Shown: positions 27,966 to 37,635, numbered from the stretch's first letter. The stretch is 64,000 bases of DNA from Oleispira antarctica RB-8 (GCA_000967895.1 FO203512.1:3781531-3845530), one strand, 5' to 3'. Made by a program: numbers and translations. The notes: generated by a model from the sequence alone, not told the origin.

Positions 27966-28036
27966 CTTAATGCTTTTGTTGTGGGACGCTGAAAGCGTCC
28001 GAGCCCTACTGGGGCTGATCCGCCAACTCTTTATGT
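27966..28036 (-). other. attC-like site
   Basis: Begins TTAATGCTTTTGTTGTGGG, nearly the same arm as at 44608 and 46073, has inner stems (GGACGCTGAAAGCGTCC and GCCCTACTGGGGC) and closes with CGCCAACTCTTTATG. Between the frameshifted lipoprotein and the ynfA-like gene. Confidence 0.7.
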
Positions 28037-28224
28037 GAGGTACTTGAACTATCGTCATTAGATCAAACTCCAGTATTTTTCCTAGGCCCTTTTTAATTTG
28101 TAACAGTCACACTTTTAGAAAAGTTAATTTCCATAGAATATTTATAGCTAATTTTTCTAAATTTTCCACCACACTTCTACACTTCTGAAAATAAAATTAC
28201 CAGATAATCAGGAAAATATTAGCT

Positions 28225-28260
28225 GCAATAGCAATAGCAATAGCAATAGCAATAGCAACA
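28225..28260 (+). repeat. Hexanucleotide repeat GCAATA x5 plus GCAACA
   Basis: Six tandem 6-bp units in the non-coding gap 28037-28329. No gene is supported here; a small imperfect hairpin (about 28301-28313) lies next to the ynfA-like stop. Confidence 0.9.
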
Positions 28261-28329
28261 GTTAAGGGCTCAATAGAATTCATTTAGTATTAGCTCATAA
28301 AGCCAATATTCGGCTAATGCAGCTTTTCG

Positions 28330-28662
28330 TTATGTGCTGCGGGGACCGAACATGATAATTGCCATGCCTAGAAGTGCTATACCAGAACCCACAATATCCC
28401 AAGTGGTTGGACGAATGCCATCGACAACCCACAACCACAAGATAGCCATAAAAATATAAACGCCACCATAAGCGGCATAAACTCTGCCTGCTGCTGTTGG
28501 ATGTAACGACAGCAACCAAGCAAATGCAGCAAGGCTAATAGCGGCAGGAACCAGTAACCAAACTGATTTTCCCTCGCGTAACCAAAGATAGGGGAGGTAA
28601 CAACCAATAATCTCCGCCAAAGCAGTAATGAAAAAAAGGCCTAACGTTTTTATTTCGAGCAA
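28330..28662 (-). CDS. ynfA: YnfA/UPF0060 family membrane protein
   Basis: 110 residues with four helices and the family core [42 protein letters not shown]. It is a small SMR-like family of uncertain transport role. I choose TTG 28662 (RBS AGAGGA), because a longer frame would add an unrelated Arg-rich head. Its TAA merges into CATAAC, cassette-like. Confidence 0.85.
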   Translation of the reverse strand: MLEIKTLGLFFITALAEIIGCYLPYLWLREGKSVWLLVPAAISLAAFAWLLSLHPTAAGRVYAAYGGVYIFMAILWLWVVDGIRPTTWDIVGSGIALLGMAIIMFGPRST

Positions 28663-28746
28663 AAGATGATTCCTCTGATTGGTTGTACATAGCGCCCTGC
28701 TTTGCGCGCGAGCAGAGCGAGTCCGCAAGAGTAGTTGGTTATGTGT

Positions 28747-29022
28747 TTAGTCTTCCATTTCGAAAGTACGGTACTCACCAGTATCATAGTCATATACTTC
28801 AACTTCAGCACCATTTCCTGACGACTCAATACTCTCTACTTCACCGTATTTATACTCACCAGATTCATGGTCGTAGTATTCAATTTCTTCACCTTCACGA
28901 ACAAGATTACCCTGCTCTATTTCGACATAACCCCCGCTTTCGTAGTCATATCCTTCCCATGCATATAATTGAGAAGAATATATTGAGATGACAGCAAAAA
29001 TTATTATTGATAGTTGTTTCAT
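28747..29022 (-). CDS. DUF5334-like exported protein
   Basis: 91 residues from ATG 29022 (RBS AAGGAAAG). Signal peptide ending at LYA-W, then a Tyr/Glu-rich domain with two or three repeats of the YDYESGxY/YDHESGEY/YDYDTGEY type, as in DUF5334. Very acidic; role unknown. It lies directly behind promoter block copy 2. Confidence 0.75.
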   Translation of the reverse strand: MKQLSIIIFAVISIYSSQLYAWEGYDYESGGYVEIEQGNLVREGEEIEYYDHESGEYKYGEVESIESSGNGAEVEVYDYDTGEYRTFEMED

Positions 29023-29028
29023 TGCACT

Positions 29029-29192
29029 TTCCTTATGACGCATAACAGAGTGCTATACGAAAAGATGCCGCATAACCCCTTATAAATAGGAAAGACGAAC
29101 GAAGAGAAATTTTCTTTGAAATCAAACGACTGTCCCTGTTATTGATAGCAGAGACAGTATATTCAACGTTCGCCCTTGTCAATTTGATATGA
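29029..29192 (-). promoter_or_regulatory. Shared promoter/leader block, copy 2
   Basis: TTGACA (minus strand, 29177-29182), 15 bases to TATACT or 17 to TACTGT, followed by a hairpin (CTGTCTCTG...CAGGGACAG) and a leader reaching the RBS of the DUF5334-like gene. Nearly identical to the block at 46565-46712, including the leader. Confidence 0.7.
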
Positions 29193-29211
29193 GGCTCAGC
29201 CCTCCGCTCGC

Positions 29212-29405
29212 CTAACCCTTATTAGGGTTCAATATATACTTCCCACCCGTAGTCTTAGCATTATATTTCTCAATAATCTCCAGAGTCATCGCTTCCTCAA
29301 AAGACAACTCCACCGTAGATTCAATCGCAAACGTCGTATTAATCTTATCAGCCACACGCTTATACAACTCACGCACTCTTGCAGGCTTTAACTTATCCAG
29401 AAATG
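29212..29405 (-). pseudogene. Dehydrogenase remnant 3 (last 64 codons)
   Basis: Matches codons from about 310 to the stop of the full copy, with several substitutions. It begins at the common boundary CTAACCC and diverges just inside the LGKLKPARV codons. The stretch to 29505 has nothing else. Confidence 0.85.
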
Positions 29406-29505
29406 CAGCTCTGCGACATTGGGTTTTGTGGTCTATAAATTGTCGCTAGATTTTATGAATGGAAAACTTAGCTTGGGGTAAACGAACATGAGTTCATCTG
29501 AAAGC

Positions 29506-30534
29506 TTATGGCTTCAAGCCCAACGACTTTGCCATTTCGTTGTTCCAATAACGGTGATCCGCAGTCAGGGTCGAAAATTGCCACCCCATTAGTCCGCCAA
29601 ACTGATCCCCATAGCGCTTGCGAAGTGGTTCAACAATAGTTCGTGCTACAGATGATGGTGCTAAGTGTCCGTTCGCAGCATCGGCTTTGTAGACCGGCTT
29701 ACCGACCACCAATTTGTTACTGGGCCAAACAAGCCCGTTCCGGCCCTCAACGATACTGATATAAGATGTCACAAAGGGAGTATCGCCCTCTCCTACGACG
29801 GTCCGGCTCGGTTGCGTATCGAAACTCGGATTGTTGTAGTACTGCACAGTAATCCAATCGATTTTTTCGCCGACTTGCTTCAGCAGTTTCACGTAGCCAC
29901 CACCGTGCCATAAGGGATCAAGATAAGGTGGCTGCGGTGCATGGCTGATAAGATAGTGTTCCTGCGGCAGCAAGTCTCGCAAAGCTTTCGTCAACGCAGT
30001 CAAAAAGGAAACCCCGTCAAAAGCCCCAGACGGAGTCGGAATTTTCAAGGCTGAACTTACTTCAAAATCAATGTCTACTCCATCCAATCCCCACTGCTTT
30101 ACAAACTCTGTGATTTTTTTTGCTAACTCTACTTCGCGCCCTATCGCTACACGGTAATCATCCGCCTGCATATCCCCACCACCAAAGGAGATCATGACAC
30201 GCTTGCCCGCCTCCTTGAGCTTAACCACGTCAGACCATTGGCCGACCATTTCTGGGGGTGACACCAACGTAAGCTCGCCATCCACCAATGGGCCGAGCGT
30301 AATAAAGGAAATGATAATATGGGTATAGTCCGCATCAGCGGCTGCCAGTAAAGGCGCAGCATTGGAATTATAATACACAAGGTAGCGCGGTTCAGCAGAG
30401 ACCGTGTTAATGGCTGCCATCATGCCTAAAGCAATAATCACAAGAATACTAGCGCCTTTAACCTTAAGAGATAGGCTTTTTTGTTTTGAGCGAGAGAACT
30501 CAACTTCCACATTATCGTTTGATTTTTTGTCCAT
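29506..30534 (-). CDS. GH18-family (chitinase-like) membrane-anchored or exported protein
   Basis: 342 residues: charged head, one hydrophobic helix (about 28-46, a signal anchor or late signal peptide ending VSA), then a GH18 barrel with the catalytic pattern DGVDIDFE (D151, D154, D156, E158) and SFGGG. It would cut chitin or related beta-1,4 GlcNAc polymers. Third gene behind promoter block 3. It appears less AT-rich than its neighbours, suggesting separate origin. Confidence 0.83.
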   Translation of the reverse strand: MDKKSNDNVEVEFSRSKQKSLSLKVKGASILVIIALGMMAAINTVSAEPRYLVYYNSNAAPLLAAADADYTHIIISFITLGPLVDGELTLVSPPEMVGQWSDVVKLKEAGKRVMISFGGGDMQADDYRVAIGREVELAKKITEFVKQWGLDGVDIDFEVSSALKIPTPSGAFDGVSFLTALTKALRDLLPQEHYLISHAPQPPYLDPLWHGGGYVKLLKQVGEKIDWITVQYYNNPSFDTQPSRTVVGEGDTPFVTSYISIVEGRNGLVWPSNKLVVGKPVYKADAANGHLAPSSVARTIVEPLRKRYGDQFGGLMGWQFSTLTADHRYWNNEMAKSLGLKP

Positions 30535-30546
30535 TTTCTCAATTCT

Positions 30547-30954
30547 TTAATTTATACGTATAACGTTTTTTTGAGGAAGTGTTCGCGCTATATATGAATT
30601 TACGATGCTACTACATATTGCCGGAGACACTATAAATATAAGAAGCAGTGCTCCCCCTGTATTAAAATGGCTGGGCAGCCCTTTTGTTACAATTAGAAGC
30701 AATAACAAAAATAAGCCACTTGCCATTCCTATTAGAAAATCAGGAAGTGAATATCTATTTCTGAGAGATAAAAACAAAATCCAATTAATTACACAGGCCA
30801 ATAAAGCGGGGATTAGCCCCATCATATAAGCAAAAAATAGAATTTTTAACGGTGATTCCCCAGCAAATCCTGCAAAAATAATTGCCCCAAGGAAGGGACC
30901 AACAATCAGAAAAACTGCTATCGAATAAAAAATAGACTTAATTATATCGATCAT
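30547..30954 (-). CDS. Four-helix membrane protein, 135 aa
   Basis: Hydrophobic segments at about 8-30, 38-62, 72-92 and 97-120; basic C-terminus. No family recognised. 12 bp from the GH18 gene and 9 bp after the acetyltransferase, so one operon. Confidence 0.6.
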   Translation of the reverse strand: MIDIIKSIFYSIAVFLIVGPFLGAIIFAGFAGESPLKILFFAYMMGLIPALLACVINWILFLSLRNRYSLPDFLIGMASGLFLLLLLIVTKGLPSHFNTGGALLLIFIVSPAICSSIVNSYIARTLPQKNVIRIN

Positions 30955-30963
30955 TTGCTTACT

Positions 30964-31431
30964 CTATATTGGTTTTATCATGTGAACAGTTTCAGGCTTA
31001 AACCCTATATTTTGGTAGAAGCTATCTGCTTTTTTATTATTTGCGAAGACCTCTAGATGTAACAACCTACATCCTAAGTTTTTAGCCCACTTTTCACCGT
31101 GCTCAATTAATACTTTACCTAACCCCAAACCTTGAGATTTAGGTGATACTGCAAGAAGCGGTATGGTTCCACAAGTTTCACCTGAAATTCCATCTTCATG
31201 TGTTCGTACATGAATAAAACCCAATGAAACATTATTGATCTCAGCGATAAATGTGATATTTGGTTTCGGTGTTTCTTCAAGCATTTTAGAAATGTAATCA
31301 TCTTGCATTTTTTTGATAGCTTCATCACTATGCCAATCTAACTGAGCGACTTCAGCTAAGTAAGGCGAAAGCTCAAAAATAAATGGGTGATCACTTTCTT
31401 GCGCTTCCCTAATTACAACTAAATTTTCCAT
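30964..31431 (-). CDS. GNAT N-acetyltransferase
   Basis: 155 residues from ATG 31431 (RBS AAGGAT). Motif A PLLAVSPKSQGLGLGKVLIEHGE and the closing FYQNIGFKPE mark a GNAT enzyme. The frame extends upstream only because it reads through the promoter block, so the longer start is rejected. First gene of a three-gene operon. Confidence 0.83.
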   Translation of the reverse strand: MENLVVIREAQESDHPFIFELSPYLAEVAQLDWHSDEAIKKMQDDYISKMLEETPKPNITFIAEINNVSLGFIHVRTHEDGISGETCGTIPLLAVSPKSQGLGLGKVLIEHGEKWAKNLGCRLLHLEVFANNKKADSFYQNIGFKPETVHMIKPI

Positions 31432-31439
31432 ACGATCCT

Positions 31440-31515
31440 TTGAAATCAAACGACTGTCCCTGTTATTGATAGCAGAGACAGTATATTCAGCGTTAGCCCT
31501 TGTCAATTTGATATA
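31440..31515 (-). promoter_or_regulatory. Shared promoter/leader block, copy 3
   Basis: TTGACA (31501-31506 on the minus strand), 15 bases, TATACT (31480-31485), then the same hairpin as copies 2 and 4. The leader is short here: the RBS of the acetyltransferase follows at once. Confidence 0.7.
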
Positions 31516-31535
31516 AAGCTCAGCCCTCCATGCGC

Positions 31536-32083
31536 CTAACCCTTATTAGGATTCAATATATACTTCCCACCCGTAGTCTTAGCATTATATTTCTCAATAA
31601 CCTCAGGCGTCATAGCCTCCTCAAAAGACAACTCCACCGTCGATTCAATCGCAAACGTCGTATTAATCTCATCGGCCACACGCTTATACAACTCACCCAC
31701 TCTGCAGGCTTCAACTTACCCAGAAAATGCATCAACAACCAACCACCCACCCACACTCCACGTCATACCAAATGCACGGTTAAGCAACGTCGGTGAAAAT
31801 CTAACCACCGTTGCTCTTCCCCCGATAAAATGGACACCTGCTTGTTATCCACAGAGCCATACGTATTGAAATCCGTCGCGTCAAACGCCAGCGTTGCACC
31901 CGTGGCATCAATCGCCTTGTACAAATCTTTCTTGAAACTCTCACTGGAAAAATTAACAACAAACTTCGCACCCAACTTCGTTAACAAATCGACCTGCACT
32001 TGCTTACGCACAATATTAACTAATGCTACGCTCCCTATGAACAAGCACAGTGTGGCCTTCCATACGTATAGTCTCAGCTATAA
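31536..32083 (-). pseudogene. Dehydrogenase remnant 4 (with internal deletions)
   Basis: Shares the CTAACCC boundary and matches the full copy back to about codon 165, but lacks codons about 245-268, has frameshifts, and carries an extra 23-bp IS-end-like motif at 31808-31830 in place of codons near 281. The right end keeps a deleted GTGTGGCCTTCC piece. Bases 32084-32347 hold nothing recognisable. Confidence 0.85.
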
Positions 32084-32347
32084 TCAGTATCTAAAATAAC
32101 AATTCTTTGGTTTCTACGACCTACCAATACTCCAAAAAAGATGGAATATTAATGATCAAAAATTACCGAATCCTCTAAAACATCCCTATACCGTGAGATT
32201 ATAAATATAAAGAGAAATATACTAGCCTATGCGTATTTATAATACCTAACAGATGAAAAAGTATTAGCTTATCAGGGAGGTATCACCGTACAATATTGTG
32301 GTCATAGCTAAGTCAATATTATCTGATGGTTTATCTGAATATATGAC

Positions 32348-32373
32348 AAGAATTGGCGTTGCCAATTCTTTTT
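32348..32373 (+). terminator. Orphan intrinsic terminator
   Basis: Perfect 10-bp stem AAGAATTGGC/GCCAATTCTT, loop GTT, then TTT on the + strand. No + strand gene precedes it, so its gene may have been lost. Confidence 0.6.
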
Positions 32374-32425
32374 GGTATCGAGCTGAATGGTCTGAAACTT
32401 GGAATATAATAACGCAGGACGCCTC

Positions 32426-32806
32426 ATGAAAATATTGTTTCTTATTTTATGCTTACCACTACTCTTCGCTTGCTCTGAGACTAGCGAAGAAGAAGCGTGC
32501 TCCTTCACAGTAGATTCTGTCAGCATAATAGATTCGATTAATACAAAAGATAACACCTATTACTTAGTTTATAGAGTCGCAGGCTGGAGTGATAAAACTG
32601 AAATACTGGAACTCTATGATAAAAAGCCAGTTTTTGACAATTGCTCAAAGAGCAACATAGAAGCTATATTTGGAGATTCTCTTGAATCATCAAAAACAAT
32701 TTCTCATGTTTACTTGAATATAGAGGAGAATAGTTTTGAAGTTAATTACGAAGAAGGTATATCAAGCAAAGATAATAACCGTTCATTAAAGTTGGAAATT
32801 AAGTAA
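32426..32806 (+). CDS. Small lipoprotein, 126 aa
   Basis: Start ATG 32426 (RBS AGGA). Signal peptide with lipobox LFAC at residue 14, then an acidic domain of unknown family with two more Cys (EEEACSF, FDNCSKS). First of the + strand genes in the otherwise minus-strand array. Confidence 0.65.
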   Translation: MKILFLILCLPLLFACSETSEEEACSFTVDSVSIIDSINTKDNTYYLVYRVAGWSDKTEILELYDKKPVFDNCSKSNIEAIFGDSLESSKTISHVYLNIEENSFEVNYEEGISSKDNNRSLKLEIK

Positions 32807-32836
32807 GCCAATAGAATAGATAAAGGATCATCAGAT

Positions 32837-33103
32837 ATGAAATTAAAAATAATTAAATTAATTACTATCAGCCTTTATCTATTCACAACCTCCTCAGTAC
32901 TTGCCAACAGTCCTGATGCTGCCGTGAAAGGATTTGCAATCAGCATCCCATTAACACTGATCTTATTGTTTCTGATCTTTCGTTTAATTATTCGTCAGAA
33001 GTATTCAAAAACTAAAAAAATCATATTGAGTATTTTTAGCTTGATAGCCGGGGGTTATCTGGCTGGAATGCTCACTATGTTATTGTATGTAGTATTTGAA
33101 TGA
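32837..33103 (+). CDS. Small membrane protein, 88 aa
   Basis: A cleavable signal peptide (SSVLA-NS) followed by two hydrophobic helices separated by RLIIRQKYSKTKK. Unknown family. 30 bp behind the lipoprotein. Its 3' half is duplicated at 26156-26279 and its last 20 bp at 35022-35041, so it has been copied within the array. 33104-33344 has only a weak promoter (TTGACA at 33249). Confidence 0.6.
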   Translation: MKLKIIKLITISLYLFTTSSVLANSPDAAVKGFAISIPLTLILLFLIFRLIIRQKYSKTKKIILSIFSLIAGGYLAGMLTMLLYVVFE

Positions 33104-33344
33104 CTGGTGATAATGGATTGATTCGGTAGTACCTGAAAAAATGAATGACTCTAGTTAAAATCACCACAACCTTCATTCTTAACCAATAAAAAACTAAGTA
33201 TATAGTACTGGCTCATTATTCTAATTAAGTCATCTAATTAGTTCCGAATTGACAAATCACTCAAAGTATTCAAATATCGCAGCCTCACAAAAAAACGTAA
33301 GCAGATAAATAAAAATCTCATTCAATCACCTTAACACTTAGCGG

Positions 33345-34925
33345 GTGTTTGATTCACTTACTACCTACATGGATTTCCTCAAAATGGACCCTTTATTATC
33401 CTACTACGGCAATTGTAGTCGAACTAGACTCATACTAACGCTGCTTATAACCTTCATATTAAGTGTTAATACCTATACTATTTTTTCTGACTTTTTAACC
33501 CCCAAACTATTCTTCAGCCTAACAGCTTTAACTCTGCTACCAGTATTAATTAGTCGTATCCGAGAGGGAGGGCTTAAGTGGTACTGGCTACCACTAGCAT
33601 TCATATCTATAGTCCCGCTATTAGCCGCACTAATAGTGACTGCATCGATCGAGAAACTGTTTAATCTTGAGGTGACTACTCCTCAAAGTCTGTCAATCGC
33701 CATTGTTTTTATACTAGCCTTCTCTCTAATCACGACCATCATTTTCTGGTTGATGTTAGGGCGTAATCATTTTTTCCGTATGCTGCTTATTACAACTCCA
33801 TTTACTGCACCCTTTTGGCTCTTATACCAACTTTTCATAAAGAAACCTGATCAAGCAGCTATAGACGGTGATATTAATAGATTAACAATTCCATATAAAA
33901 AGATTTGCTTTACCCTGAATGGCCGTTTGAGCCGTGAAGAGTTTTGGCTGTATTCCATTATTCCGTGGGGTATTTTATCGCTTATCATTTCTAGTTTTGA
34001 CATATTTAGAAACGACTATACTTCTCACATTCCTTGGTTATATGGAATTGTATTGGTCACATCCTCCTTAGTAGGATTAGTTTTTTCTTTCTCAATATTT
34101 GTTAAGCGCCTGCATGATCTAAATAAATCAGCCTGGTGGTTATTCCTTCTATTCATCCCCGTAATCGGCGCACTGTATTTATTTATCATTTCTACATTTA
34201 AACGTGGCGACTGCGAGAAAAATGAATTTGGTAATCCTATCGATAATAGTAAGATCCAATCTACCTATAATAATATCAACATTCGAATTAAAGAAATAAC
34301 ACAAAGAGCTTGGTTTAAACGCTTCATCATAATTTCTAGCGTTTCAATAACAGCATTATTCCTATCTTTGAATTATAGCGTAATAATTTCTAATTCTTAC
34401 CCTTACTCCGAAGATTTTTATTTTAATTTTAAAACGATATTCTTTGCAGCCAAGTCATATTTTTTCTACTTTGAGACTGTTTTCATTATTGCACTTATGT
34501 TTCTAGCAATAAACCACCTTAAAAGAGGCATACAAATTAAGTTAGGATTAGCAGGACTTTCTCTAGTTGTTATTTTATACAACCTATTTAATGCTAGTGA
34601 CTCTTACAGAAGAATGCCTAATTTATTCCAGGAGGCGCACTTGATAATTTTATTGTACATATCAGCATCACTTCTATTAATTGGGTTTTTAAATAACAAA
34701 TCATATTTATTTACAATAGGATTGGTATTCACTTTTGAACCAATATATTGGTTACTTATGAGCCTAGAGCAATATATTACCTATGGTGAATACTGGCATG
34801 GAGATGTACATTATTATATTGCGTCTTTACAGACAGGTGTTTTCTTAATGCTATTTTACCGATCCATAAATAAAGTCAATGAATCCCAAATAGAATATAA
34901 AAAGTTAATGAATATTACTATTTAA
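33345..34925 (+). CDS. DUF805 membrane protein
   Basis: 526 residues with about 13 hydrophobic segments. The middle (about 185-300) is a DUF805 domain: FTLNGRLSREEFWLYSI, VKRLHDLNKSAWWLFLLFIP, STFKRGDCEKNEFG. Flanking membrane parts are unassigned; the protein is long for DUF805 (usually 120-170), so it is a fusion. Start GTG 33345 or ATG 33369. Role unknown. Confidence 0.72.
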   Translation: MFDSLTTYMDFLKMDPLLSYYGNCSRTRLILTLLITFILSVNTYTIFSDFLTPKLFFSLTALTLLPVLISRIREGGLKWYWLPLAFISIVPLLAALIVTASIEKLFNLEVTTPQSLSIAIVFILAFSLITTIIFWLMLGRNHFFRMLLITTPFTAPFWLLYQLFIKKPDQAAIDGDINRLTIPYKKICFTLNGRLSREEFWLYSIIPWGILSLIISSFDIFRNDYTSHIPWLYGIVLVTSSLVGLVFSFSIFVKRLHDLNKSAWWLFLLFIPVIGALYLFIISTFKRGDCEKNEFGNPIDNSKIQSTYNNINIRIKEITQRAWFKRFIIISSVSITALFLSLNYSVIISNSYPYSEDFYFNFKTIFFAAKSYFFYFETVFIIALMFLAINHLKRGIQIKLGLAGLSLVVILYNLFNASDSYRRMPNLFQEAHLIILLYISASLLLIGFLNNKSYLFTIGLVFTFEPIYWLLMSLEQYITYGEYWHGDVHYYIASLQTGVFLMLFYRSINKVNESQIEYKKLMNITI

Positions 34926-35021
34926 AGAATCATTGTTAGGTAGCGGCAGTCATTAGAATGAATAGCCCTACCTAGCACCGTGCATCATTACCAGTCCAGT
35001 TTTTAGCGCGAACAGTATTGA

Positions 35022-35041
35022 TATGTAGTATTTGAATGACT
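35022..35041 (+). pseudogene. Tail scrap of the small membrane gene
   Basis: TATGTAGTATTTGAATGACT repeats the end of the gene at 32837-33103 exactly and abuts the MITE at 35044. Nothing else is recognisable in 34926-35021. Confidence 0.6.
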
Positions 35042-35043
35042 AA

Positions 35044-35202
35044 TCAAAGGGTCAGAGCACTTGATTGAAATAATATTGGAATAAATTCAGGTGATTCCTA
35101 GAAAACTAAAAATACACCTAAAAATCTACAAAAGTATTGAGTAACCACTGAAGTCGACGCAATCAGAAAAATTTTTTGAGATCAAGTATTCTGACCCCTT
35201 GA
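35044..35202. mobile_element. MITE-like element, copy 1
   Basis: About 159 bp with terminal inverted repeats TCAAAGGGTCAGAGCACTTG and CAAGTATTCTGACCCCTTGA. Internal sequence (AAACTAAAAATACACCTAAA, TATTGAGTAACCAC) is shared with copies at 42605 and 50613. No coding capacity. Its right end touches dehydrogenase remnant 5. Confidence 0.85.
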
Positions 35203-35204
35203 TC

Positions 35205-35598
35205 CCACCGCCGATCGCGTCAAACGCCAGCGTTTCACCCGTGGCATCAATCGCCTTGTACAAATATTTCTTGAAACTTTCACTCGAAGAATTAACAACA
35301 AACTTCGCACCCAGCTTCGTTAACAAATCGACCTGCTCTTGCTTACGCACAATATTAACTAACGCCGTCAGCGGATTAACAAACGACGAAGCCGCCGCAT
35401 GAGGTGTCGTACCGTCGTGATGCACAATGCAAGCTTGCACAGGCACGCAGCACCAATATTCACATTTCGCTGCCAATGGGTAATGCCTGATCTAAGCGAA
35501 GCTTAATACGAGACAACATGCCTGGATAAAGTGGCGCGATGTTGTTTCATCATTATTTAGTGAATTTTTAGACAAATTAGCAAGACCAAACATTAGCC
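35205..35598 (-). pseudogene. Dehydrogenase remnant 5 (internal fragment, no 3' end)
   Basis: Covers parts of codons about 50 to 245 with deletions: one between AACGCC repeats joins codons about 155 and 195, another removes codons about 93-128. The left edge is the MITE. It is the only remnant lacking the common 3' end and the only one reaching codons near 50. Confidence 0.8.
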
Positions 35599-35610
35599 TC
35601 ATATCTTCTG

Positions 35611-36003
35611 TTAAAGGCTCATTGCTCTTTTGCAGGCGCTATCAAGCATTGCTTTATTGTAACCATTGTTTTCTTTTGAATAAGCCTGCTTCCAGAAATC
35701 ACATGTTTTTATATTAGTTTTCCTTATGCTTGCCTGTCTTTTATTTTCTCGCATATTAATTAGTTGTTGGCGCTCCAGTTGCCTTTTTCTGGATTCAGCT
35801 TTTAGTTTAAATTCGGCTGCTATTCTAGCGCGTTTCAATTTGGATGCTTGTACTGATTTCTGCATAGCAAGGCTGGTCTGCTCGAGAGCTACACTAGCCT
35901 CATATTGAATCCAGGCTTTGAATATTATGCCGGTGGTTATGCTTGCAATTAACACTGCAAATAAAACGACTAAAAAAATCTTGGTGTAATTTATTTGATT
36001 CAT
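35611..36003 (-). CDS. Single-helix coiled-coil protein, 130 aa
   Basis: One N-terminal helix (about 9-30), then a long basic coiled-coil stretch (SKLKRARIAAEFKLKAESRK and onward) and a short Cys-containing tail (TCDFWKQAY, DSACKRAM). Family not recognised. Confidence 0.55.
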   Translation of the reverse strand: MNQINYTKIFLVVLFAVLIASITTGIIFKAWIQYEASVALEQTSLAMQKSVQASKLKRARIAAEFKLKAESRKRQLERQQLINMRENKRQASIRKTNIKTCDFWKQAYSKENNGYNKAMLDSACKRAMSL

Positions 36004-36026
36004 TGGTAGCTGTTCCTTCGACTACA

Positions 36027-36092
36027 CTTAACGCCTTTATGGAACCACATGGACATCCGTGAACTACAGCGAATACCATGAATTCTTTAAGT
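36027..36092 (-). other. Possible degenerate attC-like site
   Basis: CTTAACGCCTTTATGG at the left and CCATGAATTCTTTAAGT at the right form imperfect paired arms; the minus strand reads GGCGTTAAGT (core-site pattern). It overlaps the stop of the DUF2569 gene, the attC position in a cassette. Confidence 0.35.
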
Positions 36093-36569
36093 ATTTGTAA
36101 AGGTTGCTTTAACTCTTTTAGATTTGAGCATGTAGGGAATCCAAATAATCGCAGATATCAGAGATCGAAACAGCTCTTTCATAGTTTCTGGATCAAATAT
36201 CGGCTCATCTGGTAATACTAATGTCATAGCAAATGCATCGATGGCTATAAATGCAATGGAGAAAAGTAAAGCACCGATATATACCTTTGGGAAAATTACT
36301 TTTTTTGAAAAAAATATAAACGCTATATATAACCAGAGTCCCATTACACCGATATTGATTACTACTTCAGCAATTAGAATAGGCGCCCAAAAAGGAGAAT
36401 ATACATCACTGCCTAAAGTCGTTAAAACGTCCCATGTTCCATCAGTAAAAATATCAGCGTACATGGGCAGTACCAATGCTACTATTCTAATAGGTGTCAA
36501 AACGATACCTATTGCCACCAAAATCAGCCAACCTGAAAGTCCGTTTAATTTATCGCTGCTCGTTTCCAT
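36087..36569 (-). CDS. DUF2569 membrane protein
   Basis: 160 residues, four hydrophobic helices, beginning with the DUF2569 signature LNGLSGWLILVAIGIVLTPI and ending SAIIWIPYMLKSKRVKATF. Function unknown; common as an integron cassette or accessory gene. Confidence 0.8.
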   Translation of the reverse strand: METSSDKLNGLSGWLILVAIGIVLTPIRIVALVLPMYADIFTDGTWDVLTTLGSDVYSPFWAPILIAEVVINIGVMGLWLYIAFIFFSKKVIFPKVYIGALLFSIAFIAIDAFAMTLVLPDEPIFDPETMKELFRSLISAIIWIPYMLKSKRVKATFTNT

Positions 36570-36707
36570 GATTATTTCTTACGCCTTCGCTCTAAAATTA
36601 TTGACGCACTAATCTGCCAGATTATGACTAAGTTGCAACTTAATTAATAACTTTATTGATTACAACGTGTATAACCATCCCACACGCCGCTATTATCACC
36701 TAAAAAC

Positions 36708-37392
36708 CTAACCCTTATTAGGGTTCAAAATATACTTCCCACCCGTAGTCTTAGCATTATATTTCTCAATAACCTCAGGCGTCATCGCCTCCTCAAAAGA
36801 CAGCTCCACCGTCGACTCAATCGCAAACGTCGTATTAATCTCATCGGCCACACGCTTATACAACTCACCCACTCTTGCAGGCTTTAACTTACCCAGAAAA
36901 CGCATCAACAACCACCCACTCTCCACGTCATACCAAATGCACGGTTAAGCAGCGTCGGTGAAAAATCTAACCCACCATAGCCCTTCACCTGAAAAAAATG
37001 GGCACCTGCTTGTTATACACAGAGCCATACGTATTGAAACCCGTCGCCTCTTTACTGCCGACCGCTTCCATAGTCGCTAGAATATCACCCGCCAACTCAC
37101 CGCCGCCGATCGCGTCAAACGCCAGCGTTGCACCCGTGGCATCAATCGCCTTGTACAAATCTTTCTTGAAACTCTCACTCGAAGAATTAACAACAAACTT
37201 CGCACCCAACTTCGTTAACAAATCGACCTGCTCTTGCTTACGCACAATATTAACTAACGCCACGCCTTCCTTAATGCACACCTTATTCAACATAATACCC
37301 AGACTGGAAGCCGCCGCATGAGGTGTCGTACCATCATGATGCACTATGCAAGCTTGCACGGGCACGCAGCAATACTGGGGGTAACTCGCGCT
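36708..37392 (-). pseudogene. Dehydrogenase remnant 6
   Basis: Covers codons from about 122 to the stop. A deletion between two GAAGCCGCCGC repeats removed codons about 150-179, small indels shift the frame near codon 305, and an IS-end-like motif (about 36988-37011) interrupts codon 281. It shares the CTAACCC boundary. The flank 37393-37635 has no gene. Confidence 0.87.
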
Positions 37393-37635
37393 GAGCAAGA
37401 ATTGTTTTATTAATAGGCTAACAACTACCATAAGAACAGGGGCCTTACGAGTTAATAGCTGTGTTGAGTCATCTGCATTGTGATTTTTCTGAGGTGGCGC
37501 TTATTTTGAATAATATTAATTTCGCTATACATACAAATTTAAGGACAGAGTGAATGATAGAATTGACTGGCAATAATAATTAAGAATATTAATTAGTACT
37601 TCCTAGTTTTTTAAGGATTGCTGTAACGTGGCATT

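Noticed and set aside
28225-28260. CRISPR or small membrane peptide from the GCAATA repeat (Ala-Ile repeat)
   Set aside because: Units are 6 bp without spacers; the Ala-Ile frame has no start or RBS and is soon closed upstream.
28680-28745. attC site between the ynfA-like and DUF5334-like genes (ATAACCAAC ... ACAACC)
   Set aside because: Only one arm is convincing and the other core box would fall inside ynfA.
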